NCBI RefSeq assembly: GCF_026162645.1 | Contig: NZ_JAOTBE010000004.1 | Location: forward strand, 62,001-126,000 | Length of the DNA stretch: 64,000 nucleotides | DNA from: Paracoccus rhizosphaerae | Lineage (GTDB): Bacteria; Pseudomonadota; Alphaproteobacteria; Rhodobacterales; Rhodobacteraceae | Reading direction: 5' to 3' | Position numbers and translations under genes: made by a program | Notes under the pieces: generated by a model | What the model saw: the letters and a program-made list of their open reading frames with translations, nothing else | Told to the model about the DNA's origin: nothing | Database searches by the model: none | Shown: piece after piece, positions 42,548-51,496 of the stretch | Numbering within the stretch: position 1 is the first letter of the stretch | How the letters are laid out: every line of letters starts with the position of its first letter

Positions 42548-43498
42548 TCAGTCCTTCACGTCGGCGGTCTTGCTGACCCCATCAGCCGGCAGAAGCACGC
42601 GCAGACCGCCGTGGCGGACCTGCAGACGGAACGGGCTGGTCAGCACGGTCTTTTCGCCGTCATGGGCCACCAGCTGCCGCCGCTTGGGCGTCTCGATCTG
42701 CAGGTGGTCGGACAGGATCAGGTCGAAATCGTCGTTCTTTGCGCTGTGACCGAAGGCCAGCCGCAGGGCCGAGCGCATCAGCGGCAGCGGCTGCAGGGCC
42801 TTGGCGATCAGGACGGCGAACTTGCCGTCGCGGATGGCGTCCGCCCCTTCAAGGCCGAAGCTGTCCATCTGGTAGGCGCTGCGGGCCACGAAGACCAGCG
42901 CGCTTTCGAAGTGCCGTTCCTGGCCATCGACCCGCGCGACCAGCCGCATCGGGCTGCGCAGCCGGCGCAGCGCCACAAGCACCGACCAATAGGCCGCCAC
43001 CCGCGACCGCCCCCAACGCTTGTAGATCCCCTCTCGCGTCTTCAGGATCTGCGGATAGGCGCCCAGACTGACATTGTTGAGGAAGATCAGGTCGTTCATG
43101 TCGCCAACGTCGACCCGGTCGACCCGCGCATCCAGAAGCGTGTCGAGCGCGTCCTCGATGGTCTCACCGACGCCCAGGTCCCTGGCGAAATAGTTGAAGG
43201 TCCCGCCCGGCAGCACGCCCATGACGACATTGGTCCCGGCCAGCGCGCCAGCCACCGCGGACTGCGTGCCGTCACCGCCCGCGGCGACGACCAGATCGAA
43301 GCCTTCGCTCGCAACCTGGCGCGCCAGCCCCGGAAGGTCGCTGCCCTTGACGCTCTGGCGCAACTCGAAGCTGCCGCAGGCGGGCTTCAGACGCTTTTCC
43401 AACTCGTCGACAATGGCGCGGTGCTTCTTCTTGCCCGAACCGCGATTCATGATGACGCAGACCCGGGCGCTGCCCAGATCGAATTTCTGTTGCTGCAT
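42548..43498 (-). CDS. Diacylglycerol kinase-type lipid kinase
   Basis: A 316-residue protein of the DAGK catalytic/YegS family, which phosphorylates lipids such as diacylglycerol. The nucleotide-binding motif is VVAAGGDGTQSAVAGALAG, followed by LPGGTFNYFARDLG. The C-terminal domain has the expected beta-sandwich pattern ending RHGGLRVLLP. I chose ATG 43498 (MQQQKFDLG). Confidence 0.88.
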   Translation of the reverse strand: MQQQKFDLGSARVCVIMNRGSGKKKHRAIVDELEKRLKPACGSFELRQSVKGSDLPGLARQVASEGFDLVVAAGGDGTQSAVAGALAGTNVVMGVLPGGTFNYFARDLGVGETIEDALDTLLDARVDRVDVGDMNDLIFLNNVSLGAYPQILKTREGIYKRWGRSRVAAYWSVLVALRRLRSPMRLVARVDGQERHFESALVFVARSAYQMDSFGLEGADAIRDGKFAVLIAKALQPLPLMRSALRLAFGHSAKNDDFDLILSDHLQIETPKRRQLVAHDGEKTVLTSPFRLQVRHGGLRVLLPADGVSKTADVKD

Positions 43499-43530
43499 GA
43501 AAGGCCTGCCCTGCCTGTCGTTTCCCGCAG

Positions 43531-43558
43531 GCAACCCCCGAACCGGCCGTTCGGTTGC
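43531..43558 (-). other. Hairpin after fdsD, possible operon end
   Basis: GCAACC and GGTTGC enclose an inner GAAC/GTTC stem with a 5-nt loop, immediately after the fdsD stop. No U-run follows. It may be a terminator or 3' stabiliser of the fds operon transcript. Confidence 0.45.
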
Positions 43559-43559
43559 A

Positions 43560-43760
43560 TCAGAGCCGGCGCGCGGCCTCCTCGGCCGAGGGCTTCAGCC
43601 CCTTGCCGCCGGTTTCCAGATAGGTCAGCAGCTGCGCCCGCATTCGCGGTTCCCAAAAGTCGCGCAGGTGGTCGGCGATCTTGTCGGGCGCATCGCCGGG
43701 CTGGCTGTCGAAGAAGGTGGCAATCTGGTTGGCCATCATGACCATCTTTTCAGGCGACAT
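43560..43760 (-). CDS. fdsD: Formate dehydrogenase delta subunit
   Basis: A 66-residue FdsD protein (MSPEKMVMMANQIATFFDSQ... then KIADHLRDFWEPRMRAQLL). It is a small subunit found in molybdenum-containing NAD-dependent formate dehydrogenases. It overlaps the fdhD end by 11 nt and closes the operon. The start at 43760 is set by homology. Confidence 0.9.
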   Translation of the reverse strand: MSPEKMVMMANQIATFFDSQPGDAPDKIADHLRDFWEPRMRAQLLTYLETGGKGLKPSAEEAARRL

Positions 43761-44574
43761 CGGATACCTCGGCGCGCAGCCGTTCGGGGTGGCAGAACAG
43801 ATCGAAACCCTCACCGCGGGCGAAGGCGGCCAGCGTGATGCCGGCACCCTCGGCCAGCCGCAGGGCATGGGCGGTGGGTGCCGAGACGGCGATCAGGACG
43901 GCGGACCCGGCCATGGCGCATTTCTGTACCATCTCGACCGAGACCCGGCTGGTCAGGACGAAGGCACCATCGCGGGCGGCGAGCCCCTGCCGCGCTATCG
44001 CGCCGATCAGCTTGTCCAGCGCGTTGTGGCGGCCGACATCCTCGCGCGCGAGGACGATCCCCTGCCCCGGCAGCAGAAAGCCCGCCGCATGGACCGCCCG
44101 CGTGCGGTCGTGCAGGGGCTGCCAGCCGCGCAGATCCTCGGCCGCTTGCGCGACCCGCTCGGGCGTCAGCGCAGGGCGCACGGTCGACAGGTCCGGCAGG
44201 GCACGCACCGCCTCGTCCAGGCTGTCGATCCCGCAGAGCCCGCAGCCGACCGGCCCGGCCATGAACCGCCGCCGCGCGGCCAGCGCCTCGGCGCGATCCT
44301 CGCTCAGCCACATCTGCGCCTCAACGCCCTTGGCGTGGTCCAGAACCTCCAGCCGCTCGATCTGAGACGGGTCGGTCACGATCCCTTCGGTCAGAGAAAA
44401 TCCGACCGCGAAATCCTGAAGATCCGACGGCGTCGCCATCATGACGGCCTGGGTCGATCCGGCATAGACCATCGCCACCGGCGTTTCCTCGGGCAGCGCG
44501 CGCTTCACGGCGACGCGACTGCCCGTGCGGTGGTGCATGGCGTCCACGGACTGGACTGGCGGCGGCAGGCTCAT
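43750..44574 (-). CDS. fdhD: Formate dehydrogenase accessory sulfurtransferase FdhD
   Basis: A 274-residue FdhD that carries sulfur from a cysteine desulfurase to the molybdenum cofactor of FdsA. The catalytic CxxC is in GPVGCGLCGIDS, and other family segments are GFSLTEGIV, VLAREDVGRHNALDKLIG and SVEMVQKCAMAG. It lies between fdsA and fdsD, 3 nt after fdsA, the normal arrangement. Confidence 0.95.
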   Translation of the reverse strand: MSLPPPVQSVDAMHHRTGSRVAVKRALPEETPVAMVYAGSTQAVMMATPSDLQDFAVGFSLTEGIVTDPSQIERLEVLDHAKGVEAQMWLSEDRAEALAARRRFMAGPVGCGLCGIDSLDEAVRALPDLSTVRPALTPERVAQAAEDLRGWQPLHDRTRAVHAAGFLLPGQGIVLAREDVGRHNALDKLIGAIARQGLAARDGAFVLTSRVSVEMVQKCAMAGSAVLIAVSAPTAHALRLAEGAGITLAAFARGEGFDLFCHPERLRAEVSDVA

Positions 44575-44577
44575 CGG

Positions 44578-47517
44578 CTATTCCGCGGCCGACAGGATCC
44601 GCCGCGACCGCTCCGCCTGCTCGTTGTAACGCTCCTGCCAGTCCGAGGGCCCGTTCGACGGGCTGACCTGAACGGCGGTGACCTTGTATTCCGGACAGTT
44701 CGTCGCCCAGTCCGAGAAGTCGGTCGTCACCACGTTGGCCTGCGTCGCCGGATGGTGGAAGGTCGTATAGACCACGCCCGGCGACACCCGGTCGGTAAGC
44801 ACCGCCCGCAGCGTCGTCTCTCCGGTCCGGCTGGCCAGCCGCACCCAGTCGCCCTCCGTCACGCCCCGAACCTCGGCGTCGTGAGGATGGATCTCGAGGA
44901 CGTCCTCCTCGTGCCAGACGGTGTTCTCGGTCCGACGGGTCTGCGCGCCCACGTTGTACTGCGACAGGATGCGCCCGGTCGTCAGCAGCAGCGGGAAGCG
45001 CGGGCCGGTCCGTTCCTCGGTCGCCACGTACTCGGTGATGATGAAGCGGCCACGGCCGGCCTGGAACCCGTTCACGTGCATGATGGGCGTACCCTCCGGC
45101 GCATTCTCGTCGCAGGGCCACTGCACGCTTCCCAGCTCTTCCAGCCGCTCATAGCTGACGCCGGTAAAGCTTGGCGTGGTCGAGGAGATCTCCTCCATGA
45201 TCTGGGCGGGATGAGTATAGCGCCAGCCGGCCCCCATCGCGTTGGCCAGCATCTGCGTGATCTCCCAGTCCTCGTATCCGTTGCGGGGCTGCATCACCTT
45301 GCGGACGCGGTTGATGCGACGTTCGGCGTTGGTGAAGGTGCCGTCCTTTTCAAGGAAGGACGATCCCGGCAGGAAGACGTGGGCATAGTTCGCGGTCTCG
45401 TTCAGGAACAGGTCGTGGACGATGACGCATTCCATCGCCTTCAGACCCGCCGCCACGTGATGCGTGTCGGGGTCCGACTGCAGGATGTCTTCGCCCTGGC
45501 AGTAGAGCCCCTTGAACGTGCCCTCCACGGCGGCGTCCAGCATGTTCGGGATGCGCAGGCCCGGCTCGGGGTCGATCTCGACGCCCCAGGCCTTCTCGAA
45601 GATCGCGCGGACATCAGGCAGCTTGACGTGGCGGTATCCCGGAAGCTCGTGCGGGAAGGACCCCATGTCGCAGGCGCCCTGCACGTTGTTCTGGCCGCGC
45701 AGCGGGTTCACGCCCACGCCGGGACGGCCGATGTTGCCGGTGAGCATCGCAAGGTTTGCGATGGCCATGACGGTGGTAGATCCCTGGCTGTGCTCGGTCA
45801 CGCCCAGGCCGTAATAGATCGCGCCATTGCCGCCCGTCGCGAACAGCCGCGCCGCCGCGCGCAGCTCGGCTGCCGGAACGCCGGTCACGCCCTCGACGGC
45901 CTCTGGCGAATGACGGGGATCGCCGATGAACTCGGCATAGTGCTGGAACTCGTCCCAGTCGCAGGCCTCGCGGATATAGGCCTCGTCCATCAGGCCCTCG
46001 GTCACGATGACATGGGCCAGCGCGCTGACCACGGCGACATTCGTGCCGGGACGCAGCGGCAGGTGATGGGCGGCCTCGACATGGGCCGATCTGACGATGT
46101 CGGTCCGGCGCGGATCGACGACGATCAGCTTTGCGCCCTGGCGCAGCCGCTTCTTCAGGCGGCTGGCGAAGACCGGGTGCCCGTCCGTGGGGTTCGCGCC
46201 GATGATCAGGACGACATCGGTATGTTCGACGCTATCGAAGTCCTGAGTGCCCGCCGAGGTGCCGAAGGTCTTGCCCAGGCCATAGCCGGTGGGCGAATGG
46301 CAGACGCGCGCGCAGGTGTCGGTGTTGTTGTTGCCGAAGACCGCGCGGGTCAGCTTCTGGACCAGATAGGTCTCCTCGTTCGTGCAGCGGCTGGAGGTGA
46401 TGACGCCCACCGACCGCCGCCCATGCTTCTGCTGGATGGCCTTCATCCGCGTGGCGGCAAACGACAGCGCCTCGTCCCAGCTGACCTCGCGCCAGGGCTC
46501 GTCGATGGTGTCGCGGATCATCGGGTTCAGGATGCGGTCCTTGTGGGACGCATAGCCATAGGCGAAGCGGCCCTTGACGCAGCTGTGGCCGCGATTGGCC
46601 TTTCCGTGCCTCCAGGGCACCATGCGGACCAGCTGGTCGCCGTTCATCTCGGCCTTGAAGCTGCACCCGACGCCGCAATAGGCGCAGGTGGTGATGACGC
46701 ACCGCGTGGGTGTGCCCAGTTCGGCCACCGACTTTTCCTGCAGCGTCGCCGTCGGGCAGGCCTGCACGCAGGCGCCGCAGCTGACGCAGTCGCTGGACAG
46801 GAAGTCGTCGAACCCGGCCCCGGCGCTGACGCGGCTGTCGAAGCCGCGCCCCTCGATGGTGAGCGCGAATGTCCCCTGCACCTCCTCGCAGGCGCGCACG
46901 CAGCGCGAACAGACGATGCACTTGCTGGGATCATAAGTGAAATAGGGGTTGCTGTCGTCCTTGGGCAGGTATTGCGGATTGCCCGGCCCCTCGCGCAGAC
47001 GCGCCTCGGACTGGGACCGCGCACCGATGCCCTTGGGGTCGAAATGGTTGTCGCCGGGGGTATAGCGGACATCGCGCAGGCCCACCTGCCCCGCCGCGTC
47101 CTGCAGTTCACAGTCGCCGTTGGCTGCGCAGGTCAGGCAGTCCAGCGGGTGGTCGCTGATATACAGCTCCATCACGCCCTTGCGGATCTTGCGCACCTTG
47201 GACGACTGGGTGTGGACCACCATGCCTTCGGTGACCGGGGTGGTGCAACTGGCGGGCGTGCCGCGCCGGCCCTCGATCTCGACCACGCACAGCCGACAGG
47301 AGCCGAAGGCCTCCATGTTGTCGCTGGCGCACAGCTTCGGAACCTCGATGCCTGCCTCGAAGGCGGCGCGCATGACCGAGGTGCCTTCGGGCACCGTCAC
47401 CTCGAACCCGTCGATGGTCAGGCTGACCGGGGCGCCGCTGCGGGCGGGAGTGCCCATGTCGCGGTCGTCGAAGGGTTCGGCGCCGGGCGCGAACTGGGGG
47501 ATGATGAAGTCTTTCAT
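44578..47517 (-). CDS. fdsA: NAD-dependent formate dehydrogenase alpha (molybdenum) subunit
   Basis: A 979-residue catalytic subunit that oxidises formate to CO2. An N-terminal NuoG-like 2Fe-2S domain (GSCRLCVVEIEGRRG, CLTCAANGDCELQ) and a two-cluster ferredoxin part (CIVCSRCVRACEEV, CVSCGACVQACPTATL) lead to a 4Fe-4S site (CAYCGVGC). The bis-MGD domain carries the molybdenum-binding Cys in ARVCHSPTGYGLGKTF (about residue 406), so this is not a selenocysteine enzyme. The C-terminal MopB domain is complete. It overlaps fdsB by 4 nt. Confidence 0.96.
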   Translation of the reverse strand: MKDFIIPQFAPGAEPFDDRDMGTPARSGAPVSLTIDGFEVTVPEGTSVMRAAFEAGIEVPKLCASDNMEAFGSCRLCVVEIEGRRGTPASCTTPVTEGMVVHTQSSKVRKIRKGVMELYISDHPLDCLTCAANGDCELQDAAGQVGLRDVRYTPGDNHFDPKGIGARSQSEARLREGPGNPQYLPKDDSNPYFTYDPSKCIVCSRCVRACEEVQGTFALTIEGRGFDSRVSAGAGFDDFLSSDCVSCGACVQACPTATLQEKSVAELGTPTRCVITTCAYCGVGCSFKAEMNGDQLVRMVPWRHGKANRGHSCVKGRFAYGYASHKDRILNPMIRDTIDEPWREVSWDEALSFAATRMKAIQQKHGRRSVGVITSSRCTNEETYLVQKLTRAVFGNNNTDTCARVCHSPTGYGLGKTFGTSAGTQDFDSVEHTDVVLIIGANPTDGHPVFASRLKKRLRQGAKLIVVDPRRTDIVRSAHVEAAHHLPLRPGTNVAVVSALAHVIVTEGLMDEAYIREACDWDEFQHYAEFIGDPRHSPEAVEGVTGVPAAELRAAARLFATGGNGAIYYGLGVTEHSQGSTTVMAIANLAMLTGNIGRPGVGVNPLRGQNNVQGACDMGSFPHELPGYRHVKLPDVRAIFEKAWGVEIDPEPGLRIPNMLDAAVEGTFKGLYCQGEDILQSDPDTHHVAAGLKAMECVIVHDLFLNETANYAHVFLPGSSFLEKDGTFTNAERRINRVRKVMQPRNGYEDWEITQMLANAMGAGWRYTHPAQIMEEISSTTPSFTGVSYERLEELGSVQWPCDENAPEGTPIMHVNGFQAGRGRFIITEYVATEERTGPRFPLLLTTGRILSQYNVGAQTRRTENTVWHEEDVLEIHPHDAEVRGVTEGDWVRLASRTGETTLRAVLTDRVSPGVVYTTFHHPATQANVVTTDFSDWATNCPEYKVTAVQVSPSNGPSDWQERYNEQAERSRRILSAAE

Positions 47518-49031
47518 TCCGCTGCCTCCTTATGGGTGGCAAAATCATCTGGGAATTGCGTCAGGGCGGACATGACCGGATAGGGCGTGAACCCGCCAAG
47601 CGCGCAGAGCGATCCGTCCTTCATCGTCTCGCACAGGTCCGTCAGCAGATCGGCGGCGGCGGCGTCACCCGCCGCGATGCGGTCGATGGTCTCAACCCCC
47701 CGCACGGCGCCGATGCGGCAGGGCGTGCACTTGCCGCAGCTTTCCACCGCGCAGAACTCCATCGCGAAGCGTGCCATCTGCAGCATATCGGCAGTGTCGT
47801 CGAAAACCACAAGGCCGGCATGGCCGATAAGGCCGCCCTTCTGGTCGAATTCCTCGTATCCCATCGGGGTGTCGAACTTGCTGACAGGCATATAGGCCCC
47901 AAGCGGACCGCCCACCTGCACCGCCTTGACCGGACGCCCGGACAGCGTGCCGCCGCCGATATCGTTCACGACCTCTCCCAGGGTCATGCCGAAGGCCGTC
48001 TCGAACAGCCCGCCGTGTCGCACGTTCCCGGCAATCTGCAGGGTCACCGTCCCGCGCGACCGGCCGAGGCCGAAGTCCGCGTAATGCTGCGCGCCCTTTT
48101 CGAAGATCACCGGCACGGTCGCCAAGCTGATGACGTTGTTGACCACCGTGGGCTTGCCCAGGAACCCCTCCAGCGCAGGCAGCGGCGGCTTGGCGCGGAC
48201 CGTGCCGCGCTTGCCCTCCAGGCTGTTCAGAAGACTGGTTTCCTCGCCGCAGACATAGGCGCCGGCGCCCGTGCGGATCTCCATGTCGAAGGCGCGACCG
48301 CTGCCCAGGACGTCATGTCCCAGCACGCCACGCTGGCGGGCGATGACGACGGCGGCCTGCATCACGCGGATCGCGTCAGGGTATTCGCTGCGCAGGTAGA
48401 CATAGCCGCGCGTCGCGCCGACCCCCAGGCCGGCAATCGCCATGCCCTCGATCAGGGTGAAGGGATCGCCCTCCATGATCATCCGGTCCGCGAAGGTGCC
48501 GCTGTCGCCTTCATCGGCGTTGCAGACGATGTACTTCTGGTCGGCGACCGCATCGCTGACGGTCTTCCACTTGATGCCGGTCGGAAAGCCCGCGCCGCCG
48601 CGACCGCGCAACCCGCTGGCGGTCACCTCGGCCACAATGTCGGCCTGGCTCATGCCGATGGCGCGGCGCAGGCCGGCCAGGCCGCCATGAGCGGCATAGT
48701 CGTCAAGGTCCAGCGGATCGATCACGCCGCAGCGCGCGAATGTCAGCCGCGTCTGACGGCGCATCCAGTCCAGTTCCTCGACCGGCCCCAGCCCATTCAA
48801 CTGGCCATCCAGCAGCGCCGGGACGTCGGCGGGCGACAGGGGGCCGTACGCCATCCGCCCCTCGGGCGTCTCGACCTCGACCAGAGGCTCCAGCCAGATC
48901 ATCCCGCGGGTGCCATTGCGGACGATCTGCACGTCCAAGCCCCGCGCCTTTGCCTCTCGCGCCAGCGCATCGGCCACCTGATCGGCGCCAAGCGCCTTGG
49001 CGGCGCTGTCCATGGGAACCCAGATCTTCAT
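47514..49031 (-). CDS. fdsB: NAD-dependent formate dehydrogenase beta (NADH/FMN) subunit
   Basis: A 505-residue NuoF-like subunit with an N-terminal thioredoxin-like segment. NAD- and FMN-binding motifs are GLRGRGGAGFPTGIKW and YIVCNADEGDSGTFADR, and the 4Fe-4S ligands are in ESCGKCTPCRIGAVRG. It transfers electrons from the iron-sulfur chain to NAD+. I chose ATG 49031, which overlaps the fdsG stop as ATGA; the open frame extends upstream antiparallel to no known domain. Confidence 0.95.
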   Translation of the reverse strand: MKIWVPMDSAAKALGADQVADALAREAKARGLDVQIVRNGTRGMIWLEPLVEVETPEGRMAYGPLSPADVPALLDGQLNGLGPVEELDWMRRQTRLTFARCGVIDPLDLDDYAAHGGLAGLRRAIGMSQADIVAEVTASGLRGRGGAGFPTGIKWKTVSDAVADQKYIVCNADEGDSGTFADRMIMEGDPFTLIEGMAIAGLGVGATRGYVYLRSEYPDAIRVMQAAVVIARQRGVLGHDVLGSGRAFDMEIRTGAGAYVCGEETSLLNSLEGKRGTVRAKPPLPALEGFLGKPTVVNNVISLATVPVIFEKGAQHYADFGLGRSRGTVTLQIAGNVRHGGLFETAFGMTLGEVVNDIGGGTLSGRPVKAVQVGGPLGAYMPVSKFDTPMGYEEFDQKGGLIGHAGLVVFDDTADMLQMARFAMEFCAVESCGKCTPCRIGAVRGVETIDRIAAGDAAAADLLTDLCETMKDGSLCALGGFTPYPVMSALTQFPDDFATHKEAAE

Positions 49032-49501
49032 CGCGCAGCCTCCAGTTCGGCGGTCAGGCGGTCGGCATCGACACGGCCGATCACCCGCCCGTCCAGCATC
49101 GCCGCCGGCCCGCAGGCGCAGAGACCCAGACAATAGACCGGCTCGACCGTCACGCCGCCGTCGGGCGTCGTGCCGTGCCAGTCCACCCCCAGCCGCGCCA
49201 GCGTCTCCGCCGCCACGCCCGCACCGCCGACCGACTGGCAGGCCTCGGCCCGGCAGATCTTCAGCACGCGCCGCCCGGCGGGATGGTCGCGGAAATCGTG
49301 ATAGAAGCTGATCACGCCATGCACCTCGGCCCGGCCCAGGTTCAGCACATCGGCCAGCACCGGCACGGCGGCCTGCGGCACATGACCCCACACCTCCTGG
49401 ATGGCATGGAGCATCGGCAGAAGCGGCCCCTCCAGCCCTGTCAGGGGCAGGACGACATCTCGGATTTCCTCCGCCGACGGGGCTGGCGCGTGATGGTGCA
49501 T
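49028..49501 (-). CDS. fdsG: NAD-dependent formate dehydrogenase gamma subunit
   Basis: A 157-residue NuoE-like 2Fe-2S protein. Cluster ligands are in CRAEACQSVGG and VYCLGLCACGPAAMLDG. It heads the fdsGBA-fdhD-fdsD operon and starts at 49501 with AAAGG upstream. The open frame to 49552 runs into the promoter region. Confidence 0.94.
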   Translation of the reverse strand: MHHHAPAPSAEEIRDVVLPLTGLEGPLLPMLHAIQEVWGHVPQAAVPVLADVLNLGRAEVHGVISFYHDFRDHPAGRRVLKICRAEACQSVGGAGVAAETLARLGVDWHGTTPDGGVTVEPVYCLGLCACGPAAMLDGRVIGRVDADRLTAELEAAR

Positions 49502-49573
49502 GGCTGGCCTTTCAAAGTCTGGTTCCGCACACAACAGCCAATCCATCCGCAAATCAATATCGCAGTTCCGTTG

Positions 49574-49596
49574 TTCGATAGAAAAACTCTATCGAA
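49574..49596. promoter_or_regulatory. Perfect 8-7-8 palindrome between lysR and the fds operon
   Basis: TTCGATAG-N7-CTATCGAA spans the stop codon of the LysR gene, about 75 nt upstream of fdsG. It contains the T-N11-A pattern typical of LysR-type binding sites and lies where a regulator would bind to control fdsG. No U-run follows, so a terminator is less likely. Confidence 0.65.
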
Positions 49597-50470
49597 CCAT
49601 GCGCCGCGCTTCGGTCAGCAGCGCCTCCAGCACCGGGGTGTGCGGCTCTCTCCATGGTGCGATCAGGCCCACCGCGTGGCCCGGGCCGACATTTTCCAGC
49701 GGCACCAGCGACAGCGGCTTGCCCTGCGCCAAAAACCCCGCCACGTCATGCGGCAGGATCGTCAGCCAGTCGCCGTTCAGCACCTGAGACACCAGCACCA
49801 CGGTCGAATTGCTTTCCACCGTCGCCAGCGGGTTCACCCCGGCATCGGCCAAGCGGCGGTTGATGATCCGGCGGTTCTGCATGTCGGGCGTCAGCAGGCA
49901 CAGCCGCTGGCCGTTCAGCGCCGACCAAGCGACCGCCCCGCCCTGCGCCAGCGGATGCCCGTGCGGCGCAACCAGCGTATAGCTTTCGTCGTAAAGCGGA
50001 ACCGCACTGACCTTCCCCAACGGCTCGTTGTCGAGATACGAGATCCCGGCATCGACCTCCAGATCCTCGATCATCTGCAGGATGGCGCTGGAGCTGCGCG
50101 ACAGGATCGTCAGCCCGACATTCGGATGCGCCTCACCATACCGCGCGGCCAGGCGGGCGGCCCAGGTCAGCGCCGTGGGCACGACCGCGATCCGCAGGCA
50201 CCCCGACAGGCCGTGGCGGGTGGCGCGCATCTCGTCCTTCAGCTGGCGGGTATCGCCGACGATGCGGCGCGCCCAGACCAGCGCCGACTGTCCCTCGGGC
50301 GTAAGGCCACCATAGCGCGAACCGCGAAAGATCAGCAGGACCCCAAGCGTCTCCTCAAGCTGCTTGATCCCCGCCGAAAGCGTCGGCTGCGTGATCCCCA
50401 GGGACTGCGCCGCGCGGCCGAAATGGCCTTCTTTGGCCACGGCCAGGAACATTTCCAGCTTGTCGATCAT
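49589..50470 (-). CDS. LysR family regulator of formate dehydrogenase genes
   Basis: A 293-residue LysR-type regulator. The N-terminal winged helix is canonical (LEMFLAVAKEGHFGRAAQSL, GITQPTLSAGIKQLEETLG), followed by the effector-binding domain (LRIAVVPTALTWAARLAARY). It is upstream of and in the same direction as fdsG, as for FdsR in other bacteria, where formate is the signal. The effector here is inferred. Confidence 0.9.
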   Translation of the reverse strand: MIDKLEMFLAVAKEGHFGRAAQSLGITQPTLSAGIKQLEETLGVLLIFRGSRYGGLTPEGQSALVWARRIVGDTRQLKDEMRATRHGLSGCLRIAVVPTALTWAARLAARYGEAHPNVGLTILSRSSSAILQMIEDLEVDAGISYLDNEPLGKVSAVPLYDESYTLVAPHGHPLAQGGAVAWSALNGQRLCLLTPDMQNRRIINRRLADAGVNPLATVESNSTVVLVSQVLNGDWLTILPHDVAGFLAQGKPLSLVPLENVGPGHAVGLIAPWREPHTPVLEALLTEARRMVR

Positions 50471-50512
50471 GGCGCCCCCTTGCCCGCATGAAGACGCGCA
50501 AGGGGGTGGCGG

Positions 50513-51496
50513 TCAAGTCGGGACGGCGATGACCGCCAGGCAGTCGCCGGTCTGCACCAGCCCCGGAAAATGCCGGGCCGCGATCAGGCCCGCGCGGTTC
50601 GCCACGACCTCGACCGGCGCCACCCCTGTGCGGTCGGCAGGCCAGATGCGGGCGATGGGCTGCCCCTCGGCCACCGGCTCGCCCAGATCGGCCAGAGGGT
50701 GCAGCAGTCCGTCGCGGGTGGCGAAGTGGAAGCAGTCGTCGCCCGGCATGTCCAGCATCCGGCTGTCGCTGCGCTCGATCTCTCCGCCCAGGATGCCCGC
50801 GTGACGCAGGACGTTCTTCGCGCCGCTGATGGCGATGCGTGCGGACGCCGCCGTCGCCGTGCCGCCGCCGCCCAGTTCGGTGGTGACGAAGACCTTGCCT
50901 TTTTCCTCGACCACCGTGTCGAACATGCCGACGGCGTCGATTTCGCGCATCATCATCGACCAGGGCGCGCCGAAGGCCTGCATTGCTGCGACGCAGGCCG
51001 CCTGCTGATCGGCGTCGTCCAGATAGTGCGCCGCCGCATAGGGCAGGAAATCCAGCGTCTTGCCGCCCGAGTGATAGTCCAGCACCACATCCGCCATCGG
51101 CACCAGCACGCTGTCGAAGAAGTGCGCGATCTTCTGCGTCACCGTGCCGTCCGGGCGTCCCGGAAAGCAGCGGTTCATGTTCACCTGGTCGATCGGGCTG
51201 ACCCGCGTCCCCGCCTTGAACGCCGGATAGTTTAGATAGGGCGCGATGATGACCCGGCCCGTGATGTCGTCCGGCTCAAGCTCCCACGCCAACTGCTGAA
51301 GGGCGATGGGGCCTTCGTATTCGTCGCCGTGGTTGCCGCCGGTCAGCAGCGCCGTCGGACCGTCGCCGTTGCCGATCACCGTCAGCGGGATCATCACGCT
51401 GCCCCAGGCGCTGTCGTTGCGGCTGTATGGCAGCCGCAAAAAGCCGTGATGCTTGCCGGGGGCGTCCAGCGGGATCGTGGGCCGGATCGGGTTCAT
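50513..51496 (-). CDS. doeB: N-alpha-acetyl-L-2,4-diaminobutyrate deacetylase (DoeB)
   Basis: A 327-residue zinc deacylase of the succinylglutamate desuccinylase/aspartoacylase family. Zinc ligands are in GGNHGDEYEG and VLDYHSGG, with a glutamate in VFVTTELGGGG. In ectoine breakdown it releases acetate from N-alpha-acetyl-diaminobutyrate. It overlaps doeA by 4 nt and is the last gene of the minus-strand ectoine operon. Confidence 0.92.
   Translation of the reverse strand: MNPIRPTIPLDAPGKHHGFLRLPYSRNDSAWGSVMIPLTVIGNGDGPTALLTGGNHGDEYEGPIALQQLAWELEPDDITGRVIIAPYLNYPAFKAGTRVSPIDQVNMNRCFPGRPDGTVTQKIAHFFDSVLVPMADVVLDYHSGGKTLDFLPYAAAHYLDDADQQAACVAAMQAFGAPWSMMMREIDAVGMFDTVVEEKGKVFVTTELGGGGTATAASARIAISGAKNVLRHAGILGGEIERSDSRMLDMPGDDCFHFATRDGLLHPLADLGEPVAEGQPIARIWPADRTGVAPVEVVANRAGLIAARHFPGLVQTGDCLAVIAVPT

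Noticed and set aside
43681-47583. A 1300-codon open frame on the plus strand
   Set aside because: It mirrors fdhD and fdsA exactly and has no recognisable domain or start signal. The minus-strand genes carry all catalytic motifs.
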